Shown here in pieces: positions 51,265 through 63,322 of a stretch of DNA of 64,000 nt. The stretch is taken from positions 31,656,766 through 31,720,765 of the forward strand of contig CM076147.1 in assembly GCA_038025085.1 (NCBI GenBank), in the 5' to 3' direction. The notes beneath the pieces were generated by a model. That model made no database searches and was not told where the DNA came from. It saw nothing but the letters and a program-made list of their open reading frames with translations. Origin of the DNA: Tetragonia tetragonoides (Eukaryota > Streptophyta > Magnoliopsida > Caryophyllales > Aizoaceae). The translations under genes and the position numbers were made by a program. The stretch's first letter is position 1. Every line of letters starts with the position of its first letter.

Positions 51265-54200
51265 ATGGCTGCAAACCCCATAAACCCTACAATTCTCTCT
51301 CTCCCCATTCAACCATACCACCCCATGTTACAAGAATCAGTTCACCATTTCTTGTCACAACTTCAAGCTGGAATTTCTGATTTTACCCACTTTAATTCAA
51401 TGTTTTCTCGCTTGATCCAAACCATGCCTTCACCACCCATTGAGGTTGTTTGGTTTTATGCAGCTGTAAATTTTCACACCCACAAAAATATAACTGCCAT
51501 AGATGGTAAATTAGGCATGGTTTTAGCTCTCAAGGAGCTTTTTCAGTTGGTAGTATCTTGTTCTGGTCCTTGTAGTAGTAATCTCAAACGTGTTGCTGTT
51601 TTGGCCCCATTAGTTTTTGAGCTGTATAATTTTGTTTGTGAGTTGAAATTACAAACTGGGTTGAGCTCAGATAATGTAGTTGTTGAGAAAGAAATTGGTT
51701 GTTTGGTAGAGCGTTTAGTAAGTTATATTAGTTTGTGTTGTTGTGAGGGAGTAAATGATCATGATGACTCTCTTGGGTTATCACCTTGCTTTGTGGATTT
51801 GGTAAAAGTTTGGACTGCTCAAAGGCGGGGGAGAGATTATGGATTTGAGGATGATTTTCGGATCTTTATTCCGGTGATCAGCGAGGAGGTTCGAAACTCG
51901 CTGCTTGTGGATACTGGGGTTGGTGTTTTAGCTGGGGTTGTTATGTGTCAGGCCTTTTTGCTTAGCCTGAGCTTGAAGTTTGGCTTGGAGAAACCAGCAG
52001 AGAAAGTGGCTGAGGTTGTTCTGCATTCAGCGGTTGATACCATTACTGGATTCCGGAGTTGTTACTTCTTTGGTAAGACTTGTTCCTTGTTTGTTTCATA
52101 ATGAATTTTGCATGTTAGGGTGGCTGTTTAATCTTTTGATATACTCAAGTAGCTTAAATACATAGTAAGATGCTTTGATGTTATCAATGGCCCGTGAAGT
52201 GGCATAAGTTTTTAAATTTCTTACAGAGAAGCTGTTCCTGTATTTTGCCTTTGGTGTATTTTTATTTTCTTGTTAAGTGATGAATTGGAAAACTTGGACA
52301 TTTGCGTAAGTCTGAAGTAGACATATTTATTGTTGCAAGTATGCTTACATCACAAGCTAGATTGGAGCCTTATGCCCCATAGTCGAAACTTAATTATCTA
52401 ACTCCTAAATACAAAGGGTGTAGCTAGAGCTTAGAAGTCAAATGAGATGATGATAAGAACAGTTGTCTTATGTTTTTATATTCCTAGAAGAAAGGGATAT
52501 GACTTGTGAGAGTGGTGATAGTCATCAAGAGAGGAGGTGTTTGCTTCGTACTTGAGATCAGCAAGCCTAATTGCACTCGTCTTAAGGCTTTGATTATTTG
52601 CTGCCTTTCAACCTTTTGTGAAGTCTAATGAAAAGAAGCAGCTTCAGTTGAAACTTTTAGCCTGATAATGGCTTACTTATAAGGTTACTCAACATTGAAG
52701 CAGCATAGATGAGTCATAAAAACAGAATCAGTTTCTGTTAATTGTGAGGGAAGTTTGAGCTAGAAAGTGTTGGGCTAAAACACAACACCCACGTGATTGT
52801 TGATAGTACGATCAACCAAAATTTGGGTAACCCAATCAAGACAAATATGAACCAGAGAAAGTTTTGGCATTTTAGTTAATTACTTTTAATCACAATAAAG
52901 ATTGGGAAAAGAAGTAAAAGGGATGAAGGAAAACCAAACTGATCTAGGTTGATACAGTGAGGTGTTGAGCATGGCTTTTGCATATGGTTTTCGTCTTTTA
53001 TTAGTTTGTCTCAAACCCACATGGGTTTGTTGACTTGTTGTGGCTTTCAAAGATAGCCTTTGCACCTGATGGCATTCTTGGACAACAAAAAGGAAGTTGT
53101 CTTGTTTCTTATAGACAAACGAAAATGAAAAACAGAATGAGAGCGAGAGAGAAGATTAAGAAGATGCTCATCTCAATCTTTGGTGAAAGGGTCTGGAATT
53201 CTGCTTTGGGTCGTGGTTCAGAAAGTGAGGGTGATTAATGTGCCGTTCTCTTGAGGTTCTTCAATAGAGGTATTTGTAGGGTTTGTTTTCTAGGATTTTT
53301 GGGGAGTAGTATTGATAGGAGTATCAATTTGTTCTTGATCTTGGAGCCTTATTGGAATGCTGTTGTTGATTTGTTTTGGTGTTTCAAGTTAGAGTTGATA
53401 TGAAACTTGAACCCTTGTAAAATTGCTATTTGATTTAGTGAATATGCTGTTCATCACTCCATTGTGGTCGTGGTTTTTCTCTCTCCCTGCATGGTCCCCT
53501 CATAAATTTGGTGCTCCATTTATTCTTCTCTCACTAATTTTGTATGGTTGATTATTTGTTGTGATGGAAGTTGCTTGAATTTCATAGCTTGTATGTTAAC
53601 GCTTTTGTGGGTGTTGTTCGGATACTCAGACCCCAACAATAAGGGGAAGTTTGAGCTGATCATTAGGCATGAAAAGTGGACAAAAATGCAGAATTATTTT
53701 GGGAAAGATATCTACATCAATTCTGGAAAACTTAAACCTGTATTGGAGTTATTGTCAAACTAATTGACATTAAAATAACACTCTCAGATACGCTTTATGG
53801 CTTCAGAAATGAAAGAGGAAAATGTCCAGACGAAAAATAAAAGAGCTATTGAGTATTCTATTTGACATTAAAATAATGCTCTCAGATATGCTTTATGGTT
53901 GCACATCAAAGAACACAGATTTTCAAATGCAGATTTGCACATCCACTTGGAATTTAGCAGTGATCCCTATGCCTTGAGTATTGTCTTTAGGCTCTAACTG
54001 GTCCTGCAGAGAATAGTTTTGTCTCCAATAGCTGCTAATAATTCTTTAAGCTGATGAAATAGTCTAATTAGAAGTCAAGAATGAATGCTACAAGCTCAGG
54101 TGAAGCCGATAGCCATGCAGGCATACAGCAGATGCTGCACGAAGCTTGTGTAGAATTTTCTTAGCTTTCATTGGTTCAAAGTTGTGACTGTTAATTTTAT

Positions 54201-57200
54201 GTGTTGTCCTGCATTTTTTTGGAGTTACTTTCTGTAACTTTTTTACTTAGCCTAGAAGATTTATAAACCTTATATAAGGCCGCATTTGCAGATGTTAAAC
54301 CCAGTTTGAAACCTTGAATTACCAATTGAGAAACCACAATTTTTACAGAAATCATAACCACTGTCCACTAACTTGGGGATGTTAGTGTTGTGGATCAGGC
54401 CTAGTTCCTTGTTTTAGTGATGTATCTGTATCTAAGCTTGAGTAATTAGAACCCCAACAGGGTGAGCTCGTTTGGCGAAGTTTTTACTTTCTAGGATATT
54501 TAGTTTCTCTCTTTCACATGCCTCTTCCTTCACTCTTTCCTCCCAATGAGTTTCTAAGAAACCAAAATGGGGCTAGAAAGTGAACTCTAAACTAGAGCTA
54601 CTAAATCTAGCTCCGTTTTGGTTTCTTAGAAACTCATGGGGAGGAGGAAGTGCTGGCGGAGGGTGAGGGGAAGAAAGATATACGAAGGAGAAACTCCAAA
54701 TTCTAGAATCTTCGCCAAATATGCTCGAAGTGTCCGTATCATGTGCTTGATCCTAGTGTTTGGTCAACATAGGTGGTGAATCTTTATCCTAGGCAGGTTA
54801 AGCCATATAAGTTTCCTTATCATTGGTCTTTACTTCAATTTTCAGTTTTCTCATTTTCATTTTTAATTCAAAAACAATTTATTTGAAGTATTTAAGGGTT
54901 TGGCTGCAAGTTCCATTCTGTTGAATTTCAACAACGACAACCCAGTAAGTATCCCGCTTAGGGCGGGGTCTGGGGAGGTCCAGATGTACGCAGTCTTGCC
55001 CCTAACTAGTCACCTAGTAGAGAGTCTGTTTCCGAAAGACCCACAAAAACTTCTTTTTATTTTCAAAAACATTTGCAAAACAAGCAAGTTTTTTTTTTTT
55101 TATTATAAAATTTTTGCAAGAGCGCATGCAATAAAGAAGAAAATAAAGAATGAGCCAAAGAGCGAGAGGAAGAAAGCATAACCAAACTAGAAAATAAGAT
55201 TAGTAAAAGAAAAGGATAAAACGAAGAGATCAACTACAAGTTAGAAAGATGCCGCAAGCTCTAGTTCCTAGGCAATGCACAAGTATAGCCTATCGAGGAT
55301 CCTCTACACGAATCCTACTACGCCAAATTTTCCTATCTAAGGCTAAGTCCTTGGTATGCTTGCCCTTGGAGATTCTTTTCTCAGGTATCGCCTTTCTTCT
55401 TTCCACTGGTCAGGTACAATGTGGGCAATGGTAATCGGGTTCGTTTATGGGAGGATGCGTGGAAAGGTAACCCCTTTTCTTCCACGTATCCGCGGGTTTA
55501 TCGGCTATCCACCCTTTACGGGGCCCCTGTGTCTGCCTTCTATTCGGGCACAGGTGGTTCATGAGATCTACATTTACGCTGTTCCCCGCATGATAGGGAG
55601 ATGGAGGAAATTGTTTCTCTCTTGGGTGTCCTTCACCCTACTTCTCTTGTCCCTACGGACGACTCCCAGACTTGGATTGGGGACCCTTTTGGGGTCTTCT
55701 CTTACAAGTCCTTCCTTCACCAGCTTAGCCTTCCCTCACAGTTTCTTCAATTCCCTTTAGCCACATTTATTTGGAAGTCTAAGGTTCCATTGAAGGTCCA
55801 AGCTTTTGTGTGGACTTTAGTGCTTGGTAGGGTGAATACTTATGATATGGTGCAATGCCGGAGGCCTGGATGGTCACTTCTTCCGGGTTTCTGTGTGGTG
55901 TGTCGTCATGATGGGGAAAGTAGTCTGCATCTGTTTGTTATGTGTGATTTTGCTAGGTCTTTATGGAGTAGGTCGTTGGAGGGGGAGAGTTTTGCATGTC
56001 CCGCTACGGTGGGAGATTTTTTACAGCTTCGTTTCGCTGTGATGCGGCGAGGGAGGGAGGGGAGATTGTTCTGGAGGTGTATATGTATGGCCATCCTATG
56101 GTGCATTTGGTTGGAGAAGAACTCTAGGGTGTTCTGTGGTGTTGGGAAGCCTATAGACTATATCTGGGACCATGTGGTCTATTTGGCCTCCCTTTGGGCT
56201 AAGGCGACGGGTGCTTTTAAGGGCGTTTCACTTACCTTTGTGCAGCGCCATTGGCGAGATTTGTAGTTTCTTTTGTTTGCTTATGAGGATGCCTTATCCT
56301 CTTTTTTGTATTCTTTACATAATTGATTAATAAAATTTTCTTATCTAAACAAAAAAGCTTTAAAAGGGTCAAATCCTGCCTGATTACCTCTCCCCAACAA
56401 AAACCACAAGTGACCAAAAAAAAAAAAATGAAAGAAAGATTGTTTTTGAGTGCTAGTGAGTTTTCTTGTGTGTTTGAGGGGCATTGTGCTATTAGCTGGC
56501 CTCACTTAGACACACGTTTGATCAAAATTGCCTTGAATGTCTTGTTTCGGTATACTTGCTTTTTTGCTTCAACAAACTCTGCCACTGGTTTTCAGCACAA
56601 ATGCATAGTTCCCAAATCCACTTGCTTGGTTGTATGCTATGTTGTTTATTTATAATGAATTGGAACAACTGAATGAGCTACTAGTTACTCTATCAGTATG
56701 GTGCACTTAAGTGTTTTTTTTTTTGTTTTTCAAAAGCACATAGACGTCAATTATGTGCGTTGTACTTCAACAGTAGAGTGCTATCCTTTGCTGGAGTGCT
56801 AGACTTAGATGAAGGCCCCACGCTGCATTTTCTTTTACCGTTTTACTCAAATGGTTTGAATGCCTATATTGTCTCAAGGAACGCTACCCTCTACCCTTAC
56901 AGCTGAATTGATCTGATACCCAGGAACACTTTGTAGATTTTGTTAACGCAATTCCAAAATAAGGTTGTTGGAAGGATATCTCTTGGTCACAAAACATTTA
57001 ACCATGTGTCATTTACCATCAAAAGTCGACACCACAAATTGGAAATACTTTTGATCATTGTCATGCTCGGTAAAGAATTGATTACATGCAAGTGTCCAAG
57101 GTTTGGGCTTGCCAGCAAATGCTGATAGTTGTGGAGCATCATGTTATATGTGCAGTGGGATTTTTCTTGTTTTCTCATGAAACTAGGTTCTTAAGCATTT

Positions 57201-58747
57201 AAACATTGCTCCCTTTAGTCTTGTTCGCCTTTCCTTTTCAGTTTCTGGATAAGCATTCTCATACATGTTTGATGGACCTTTGACAGATATTCTTCTCAAG
57301 GTGCTATTGGGCTTACATTTGCCTGTTATCCCCTTATTGGTGAGTATGTACGTTCTAAAGTTTCTTGTCTTGATATCATCAAATTATTTATAAATGAAGG
57401 TGAAGCATTTCAACTTGACTTGTGTCATAAAGTCTCTACTTGTTTTGTTAGCTATTAGTTGGCCTTCATACACTGTACAATTAGAGCATTTCTTTGCAGA
57501 ATGGGTGACTCACTGAGTTATAGACAGTAGCCTTTTTGCTGGAATTTTGTGCTGTTTAATTGCTGGAAACTTCGCCACAGGTTACCTATTCTCTTTTGGT
57601 AAAACAGGCAACTTGCATATGCTACTTTTACAAACATTTAGCTTTGGTTGTTATTGGTCTCTGCAGACTACTGTTGATGAAGTGTTGTTGCGGCAAATGC
57701 TCTTTGATGCTATCATCTTGGTAGATTATCCATTTTTCAATCCTGGATATGGAAGTCATCTTTGTAGCCTTCACTTAAACCGCCTTGCTTCAACATGGTT
57801 GTTCGTTGCAGACAAAGCCATGCAGTTTGTTAGGTATGATAGACATTAGATTTCAGAACTGGAACCTATTGTTTTGCCATATATTGAGGGTATTAATTCA
57901 CTGTTGGCTGCAGGATTAATGGTGACCAAAGTAGAGTCATCAATTACACGAAATATTTCTCTAATTCTCTCATAAACTCTCAGTTATTGAGGTGGGTCTC
58001 TAATCAAGTTGGTATGGTGGAGGATGCAAATAAACCAAATTTATCAACTCCAGCAGCTTTTGTTGGTGAGTAATTCTGGTATTTGGTCCTCTTCTAATGT
58101 GTTTTTGCCATAAGGGCTCACCTGCTGCCATCTTCTGCCATGCCATAATGGAATGAGACTTGAGAGACTCTCGGTGTTGCTTGGGTGAACCGCATTTTTT
58201 TCCCTTTCAAAAGGTGAATTAGTTGTTGCAGTTGTTTAGACTGCAGTTGTTAGGGATCCTAGCAATCAGCATATTAGTTATTATGTGATTGCTTAAACAG
58301 AGCTCTATCGTCTTTATTGGTTCTATCAAATATTTGATGGTGGATTCATTTGTTCCAGAATGGCTTGTACAACTTAGAAGTCAAGCTTCAACGGGCTTCC
58401 ATAGTGAGTTCACAATGCTGCTTGAAAAAGCATTGCATTACCAATCAGAGATGCAGCGAGAGCTGCATTTGTTGGAGGCAGATGCCAATAACAAGGACTT
58501 CCATTTTGACCAAAAAGAGGGTGAAGAAGGTGGTGCTCATGGGAATATTGAAATGATTGAGGATACAAATGTTACAATTTCTGCCTGCAATCCTAATCTT
58601 GCTACCATTGACGGGTGTAAAAAGCGTAAAGGGGAAAATGGTGAAGGCAGCTTACGAGTTAAACTACTCAAATATCATACTCATCACAGCCCAATCAAGA
58701 ACTTCACGCCTTTCCAAAATGAAGTTGGTTTGGTGAGAAGGAACTAG
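51265..58747 (+). CDS. Unrecognised plant protein, 522 aa, 5 exons
   Basis: I do not recognise this family. Exons: 51265-52072, 57287-57339, 57667-57833, 57914-58065, 58359-58747, all GT-AG and in phase; TAG at 58745. The start MAANPINPTILSL has a good context (agaaATGGC). The sequence looks like a soluble, helix-rich protein: VWFYAAVNFHTH, VAVLAPLVFELYNFVCELKL, FRIFIPVISEEVRNSLL, AGVVMCQAFLLSLSLKFGLE, and, after the 5.2-kb intron, DILLKVLLGLHLPVIPLL, EVLLRQMLFDAIILVDYPFF and LNRLASTWLFVADKAMQFVR. The C-terminal exon has a coiled-coil-like stretch (LLEKALHYQSEMQRELHLLE), an acidic segment and KKRKGENGEG (about 481), a plausible nuclear localisation signal. The last acceptor was placed at gttccag|aatgg because the upstream candidate at 58300 runs into a stop. 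Intron 1 holds LINE and other repeats. That it is a real gene is well supported; function unknown. Confidence 0.75.
52768..53638. mobile_element. Candidate solo LTR in intron 1 of the unrecognised gene
   Basis: 871 bp beginning tgttgggctaaaacacaaca and ending cagaccccaaca (TG...CA, 7-bp terminal repeat TGTTGGG/CCCAACA). The immediate 5-bp flanks (gaaag and ataag) match at only three positions, so the TSD is doubtful. A 14-bp direct repeat, gggaagtttgagct, lies just outside at about 52748-52761 and 53644-53657. Confidence 0.4.
54463..54729. mobile_element. Foldback MITE in intron 1 of the unrecognised gene
   Basis: The outer arms gagctcgtttggcgaag and cttcgccaaatatgctc are inverted repeats. 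An inner pair, aatgagtttctaagaaacca and tggtttcttagaaactcatg, is nearly perfect. The whole 267 bp can fold into one hairpin. No clear TSD. Confidence 0.6.
54920..55045 (+). mobile_element. SINE-like dispersed repeat, copy 2
   Basis: caacaacgacaacccagtaa, then gggcggggtctggggaggtc, agatgtacgcagtcttgccc, cacctagtagagagtctgtt and tccgaaagaccca. Shares its order of blocks with the copy at 36769-36890 and keeps the GGGGTCTGGGGAGG core better. Confidence 0.6.
55250..56340 (+). pseudogene. LINE ORF2 C-terminal fragment (zinc-binding RVT domain), in intron 1 of the unrecognised gene
   Basis: A 5'-truncated non-LTR retrotransposon. Frame-shifted blocks read YNVGNGNRVRLWEDAWKGNP, YPRVYRLSTLYGAPVSAFYS, then in one long frame (55601-56266) SYKSFLHQLSLPSQFL, IWKSKVPLKVQAFVWTLVLG, CVVCRHDGESSLHLFVMCDF, and a Trp-rich end (LWCIWLEKNSRVFCG). 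This is the zinc-binding region and tail of plant LINE ORF2. The 3' end (56267-56345) shows a gaggatgccttatcctc hairpin and taataaaattttctta, similar to the copy at 33930-34765. At least one frameshift and a stop (after GTGGS) make it non-functional. Confidence 0.85.
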
Positions 58748-59947
58748 TAAAAAACGAAATCAGTGAAAAACTAGTATGAGAAGCTGCAAGTGTGATTGCA
58801 TGGTTCTGTCCCGGTCTAAGCAAGCATTACATTGATATCGCCCTTTCATATATATGTTGATTTCTGCCTTGCTGGATAGAAGAAGCGTCTCACATCTGCT
58901 GTAGTACTAAGGTTTGTATCGGAATGGAGAGAAAAGAGGTACACATGTTTCGCCAAATGAGTTTATTTCACATTTCTCACTGCTTTGTACATTGTACCTC
59001 TCAGTGTTACTAGGATCAGACGCAACTCGTAATATATGTAATAATATGGGAGAAGTTTTTCTCATTGATGCCTTAGCTGTTGCATAGTGCTTGTAGATCT
59101 TGTGTATTAGCTACAAGCTTATGATGCTTGTGATAAATGAATTGACATCTATGTACTATGAGTATATAATGTTGCCGTTATGACATCAACAGCCTAGTGC
59201 CCCTTGTGGTGAAGATGAGGGTTAAATGACTTAAATGTATGTCATTTACTTGTATGATTGCAAAGAGCTTTGTTCTGGTAAACCTTGGGAGTACAGGATT
59301 TCTCTGCAGAATGACATTGCCAAAGATGGTAATTTACGCAAATATTCCAAAATATATTTAGAACATCTATGACCTAGTCGCACAACATCTCACGACTGAT
59401 GACAGCCGAGGCCAGGGTTCATGGGAGCGCCCAGCGAAAGCGTAATCCCTTTTTTAGTTAAGCGTAAAATCCCGATCTCTATGCATCAGTAGTTTGTTGA
59501 CAGGGCACATGATGACATGACTCTTGAAGCTTGCTATCAACAAGATGCTATCTAGATTTACCAGTATGTGATCCAGATGTTGAACATTTATTTCTATGCT
59601 AAGTAATGCACAATTCAGCACGTCGTTACACATATATAATCTGATATCTATACTTTATTGTTTAAGTACTATTAATGTTATATATTTATGCAACTGCAAA
59701 TCTGCAATGGACAGCCCCATAAGTGCATCCACAACCTTTATATCATCGTAATAGATGTGGCAGCAAATAACTATATATATACAAAAGGGGTTGGTGGCAG
59801 GTGAGACATGGAGAAATTAATATAAATAATTTTATAGTTTTGTATTTGTTTTGTCTTAAAGAATAAAAAGGTACAAGTCAAATTATTATTTTCATTTATT
59901 CTTTCTGTTCAGGGGTCTGCATCAGCAACTTTGTAATCTTACATCTA

Positions 59948-60165
59948 GCCCTGTTTCTCTTCAACGGAATGGTGCAGGACGGTGAGAAACGAAACGGAAC
60001 GGAATAGATTGGAACAACGAAACGGAACGGCGCGGTGCGGATAATTCAAAAAAAAAAAATGAGACAAAATGAAGTAAAGAATGCGGAATAGAACGGAACG
60101 GAACGGAACGGATTGGAACGTAATGGAACGAAATGCAACATAGAAACGACGGAAAGAACAAGGCC
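59948..60165. mobile_element. MITE-like element built from ggaacggaac repeats
   Basis: The ends gccctgtttctcttc and ggaaagaacaaggc are imperfect inverted repeats, flanked by cta on both sides (59945-59947 and 60166-60168), compatible with a PIF/Harbinger-type 3-bp target site. The interior is a degenerate array of the pentamer ggaac / cggaa (for example 60082-60125). Confidence 0.5.
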
Positions 60166-61965
60166 CTAGTCTTTTAGTGGAATTTAGGTTATCTTGAAGG
60201 AAATTAATCTATTTGTTTGGATCTTTATTTGAAAAGATGTTTATGGGGGATGTTTCAATCAATTAGTACATAGATTCTAAAAATCGACGATAAGTCAAAT
60301 CTTATGTGAAACTAACATATTGGTCGTATAGTTTAAACAACGTATTTAGGGTACGTTCTTTAGAACTTACACAGTCAGTTCAGTTTAGGTGTCAGTGCAG
60401 TGATTTCAAATTCAGTTAAATGATGTTCAGTTCAGTGGTGCTGAGTTTAGAAACACACTTTTGTCCCACCATATCAAGTTCTGTCCAGTTCAGTAAATAA
60501 GAATTACTACTTTTTTATGGTGCAGGATCATTTATAATAAACAGTGACCTATATTTCTAAAAAACCGACCCCGTCTCATCGTAAGAGTTGGTAAGAAGGT
60601 TTTTTTTTTTTTTTTTGTTCTTTTCTGTGAGGGATTTTTAGATAAGATAAGTGATACTTTCTAGTAGATCAACTCAACAAAATGAACAACTAGTTTACAG
60701 AAATAGAGCCTTACTATGCAAGCCTTAAAGACAAAAGATGTGAAGAAGTATATGGTACGGCTTTGAACATAGAAGGATGAAATGATTACAACTTTAATGA
60801 TTTTGATTTTATTGGTGGATGTTTTTTGTTTCTTAATGGTCGATTTTAAGGGTGTGAAGATGTTGCTAGAGAAACTAACAGTTTAGTGGGGATTAGTTTA
60901 GTGGTGGATTTTACAAGAAGAGAGCATAATAGTGAAATAATAGCCTTAAAGCAATGATATGATCCACTATGAGCAGTTTGGAAATGATTAGTAATGAGTG
61001 GCCAACATACCTCTAGAAATAAAATAAGAGGGCTAAGTTTTAACTTTTGCATTTCATTTTGATTCTTATAAGTGAATAGTTTATCTAATGCTCATTTCTA
61101 CTCATAAGATCCTAAAACACATAAGAATTTAGAAACCCCTTGGTACTCATATTAATGAAGGGAGTGATTTAGGTAGAAGGTCGTGCTATAGAAATGGGTA
61201 ATATTTAATATATATTCGCAAAAACTAAACTTGAATAATGTAGTATAATCATGAGACGGGGTGACTCTTATATTGTTTTAAGCCGGTTAAGAAATATTAA
61301 GGTCATGGTACAAGTTTGATTCCACCTTCATTGGAATATGTGTAAGAAAATACCACACTGTAATATTTAGTACATATATAAGGGGGCCAATTGAACTTCA
61401 AAGTTATGTACCTAATTCACAGTTTTAATCACTAGATCAGTGCCTCATTTGCTACACTTTATTTTAACACATATATAAATTAAAAAAGTCATAAAAGAAC
61501 CTACTTTACAACTACTATATACAACTTTCAAGCTTCAAATTGACGTAAATAATACAACAAAAAAACTTATATAATGCAGTCTCATATTGAAGACCGCCAA
61601 AAAAACTGATACTTATGAGCAAAAAAAGTGAAACCGATGGATAAAAAGATCGGTGATACCAATAAATAAAAAAGTGATAGCTCAAAACGAAAAAGTGGAA
61701 GATAATTATGTTGCTCATAGTAATACAAACATTTTAACCAAGTTTTTAATGTTTGAAACTAGATCATATCTGCCATTCACCATTATACCTCATCGAACAT
61801 GTGTAATGACTTCACAATCAAATCACAACTCACAAACTTGGACGTTGGTGTCCTGGCTTTTGGTATTTTAAAAGAGGTAAGAAAACCGTGCACGGTGAGA
61901 TGAGCAAACTTTTTTCCGGGGAAAAAAAAAACTTGCTCTTTAAATAAGGTAACTGGTACATTAAA

Positions 61966-62197
61966 TTTTTTTTTTTTTAGGGAAAAAATAGAAATTGCAT
62001 TAATAACAGGTCATACGGCGTCTATAAACGCGGTATCAAATTCAACAATAAACGGATCTAAAACGTCAGAAAGCATTCTAATTGACAGACTATCAAGCAC
62101 TTGAGGTTCGACAATTCCAAACGGCTTCATTTTTATCGCTGTTTTCTATATCACCGTCTCTTTATGGAAAATCCTGCCATAGCCTTGATGGATGCAC
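61966..62197 (-). mobile_element. Short non-LTR retroposon with poly(A) and TSD
   Basis: About 232 bp, minus orientation, ending in a poly(A) tail seen as a T run at 61966-61978. Flanking duplications are aactggtacattaaa (61951-61965) and aactggtacacttaaa (62198-62213), identical but for one inserted base. No tRNA-like head was recognised, so it is more likely a 5'-truncated LINE end than a SINE. Confidence 0.65.
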
Positions 62198-62948
62198 AAC
62201 TGGTACACTTAAAAGGCAGTAATGAGGTATGATGCATGTTGGTGAACAATCTATAATACTATGTTATAGGTTGAGTCTCATGAAGATCATGCAGCTAGCT
62301 TGTTTTTTTTTTTTTTTTTGGTGGGGGGGGGGGGCAATATCTTAACTTAGTATGACGATGCTTTTCAGCAACGGCCACACAATTTATACCCATAATCCCA
62401 ATGCTTTATGAGAAGTTATCTTAAGTAGAACAAGTCTTATATGCGATCAATTAACCGACAAAAAAAGTCACTATTTAGAAAGGTGATTATCACTCATTAT
62501 GAGAACTGATCACTGTTTCACTAAAAACTGACATTCGTCTCATCGAAAATTACGATAAGATTATCTTATACGGGATTTGTGCCGCAAATAACTTCAAATA
62601 TTGAAATATTAGTAACAAAAGTAGATAGGGCAATTGGTGAATGGTAATGACATATACCAAATGCAGTAAGCCACACTGGGTGAACTAGAAGAAAGTGATG
62701 AAATGTCAACATGTGCATAGATGATGAATCGCTGGGAACCTATAACTTTTGCGATGTTTCAACAGAAATATTGAATGATTGAAAGCTAACTAGGCATCTA
62801 TAGATATATACTCCACTTTTATAAAATCTTCAACCAGGGGCTAAAATACTGATGCTCTGCTTATATTTATGTCAAAGTTTGCATTCTTTATTTGGTATCT
62901 AATTTCTGTTTGACATTGTAGTTTTTTTTGGGATTGGCAAAGAGAAAT

Positions 62949-63322
62949 TTTTTTTTTACCTTTGGACGTGGTTAAGGGCAACATAGGGTCTCGGCCGATA
63001 TTCCACGAATTTCTTTGTGTAAGTAGTGCTCCACATAAGATTTGAACTCATAACCTGATGGTGTATAAATTGTAACTTGTTTATTTTTTTTTTTTGGTTC
63101 ACGATCAAGGGTATCCACCGTCGACCACAGTGACTAATCCCCGCGCTGGCTTGTAGGCACCTCAAAGGGTGGGACAGCTGGCCAAGGAATTTAAAGCTGC
63201 TCCATGCCCAAGGCGAGATTCGAACCCTCGACCTTGTTTAAGGATGGATGAATCCATACCACTCAACCACACCTCCTTGGTTAATTGTAACTTGTTTATC
63301 ATTGAACTAATTAACCACCTTT
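62949..63322 (-). mobile_element. Older SINE, interrupted by a younger SINE
   Basis: Read on the minus strand, an A-box-like ggttaattagttcaatgata (63318-63299) is separated by a later insertion from its B-box-like partner ggttatgagttcaaatct (63059-63042). The body then continues through agcactacttacacaaagaa and cgtccaaaggt to an A tail (T run at 62949-62957). Excising the insert and one TSD copy restores ordinary A-box/B-box spacing for a tRNA-derived promoter. TSDs of this older copy were not confidently found. Confidence 0.6.
63085..63282 (-). mobile_element. tRNA-derived SINE with perfect 17-bp TSD
   Basis: On the minus strand it begins ccaaggaggtgtggttgagt (A box around gtggttgagtggta), followed by the B box gggttcgaatctcg, a unique body (gggcatggagcagctttaaa ... 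gatacccttgatcgtgaacc) and a poly(A) tail (T run from 63085). The identical 17-mer aattgtaacttgtttat flanks it at 63068-63084 and 63283-63299. About 198 bp, a normal plant SINE size. Confidence 0.88.

Noticed and set aside
55601..56266. 221-codon ORF as a host gene
   Set aside because: Its WKSKVPLKVQAFVWT and C-x2-C...HLF-x2-C content is the zinc-binding end of a LINE ORF2, with frameshifted LINE sequence just upstream.
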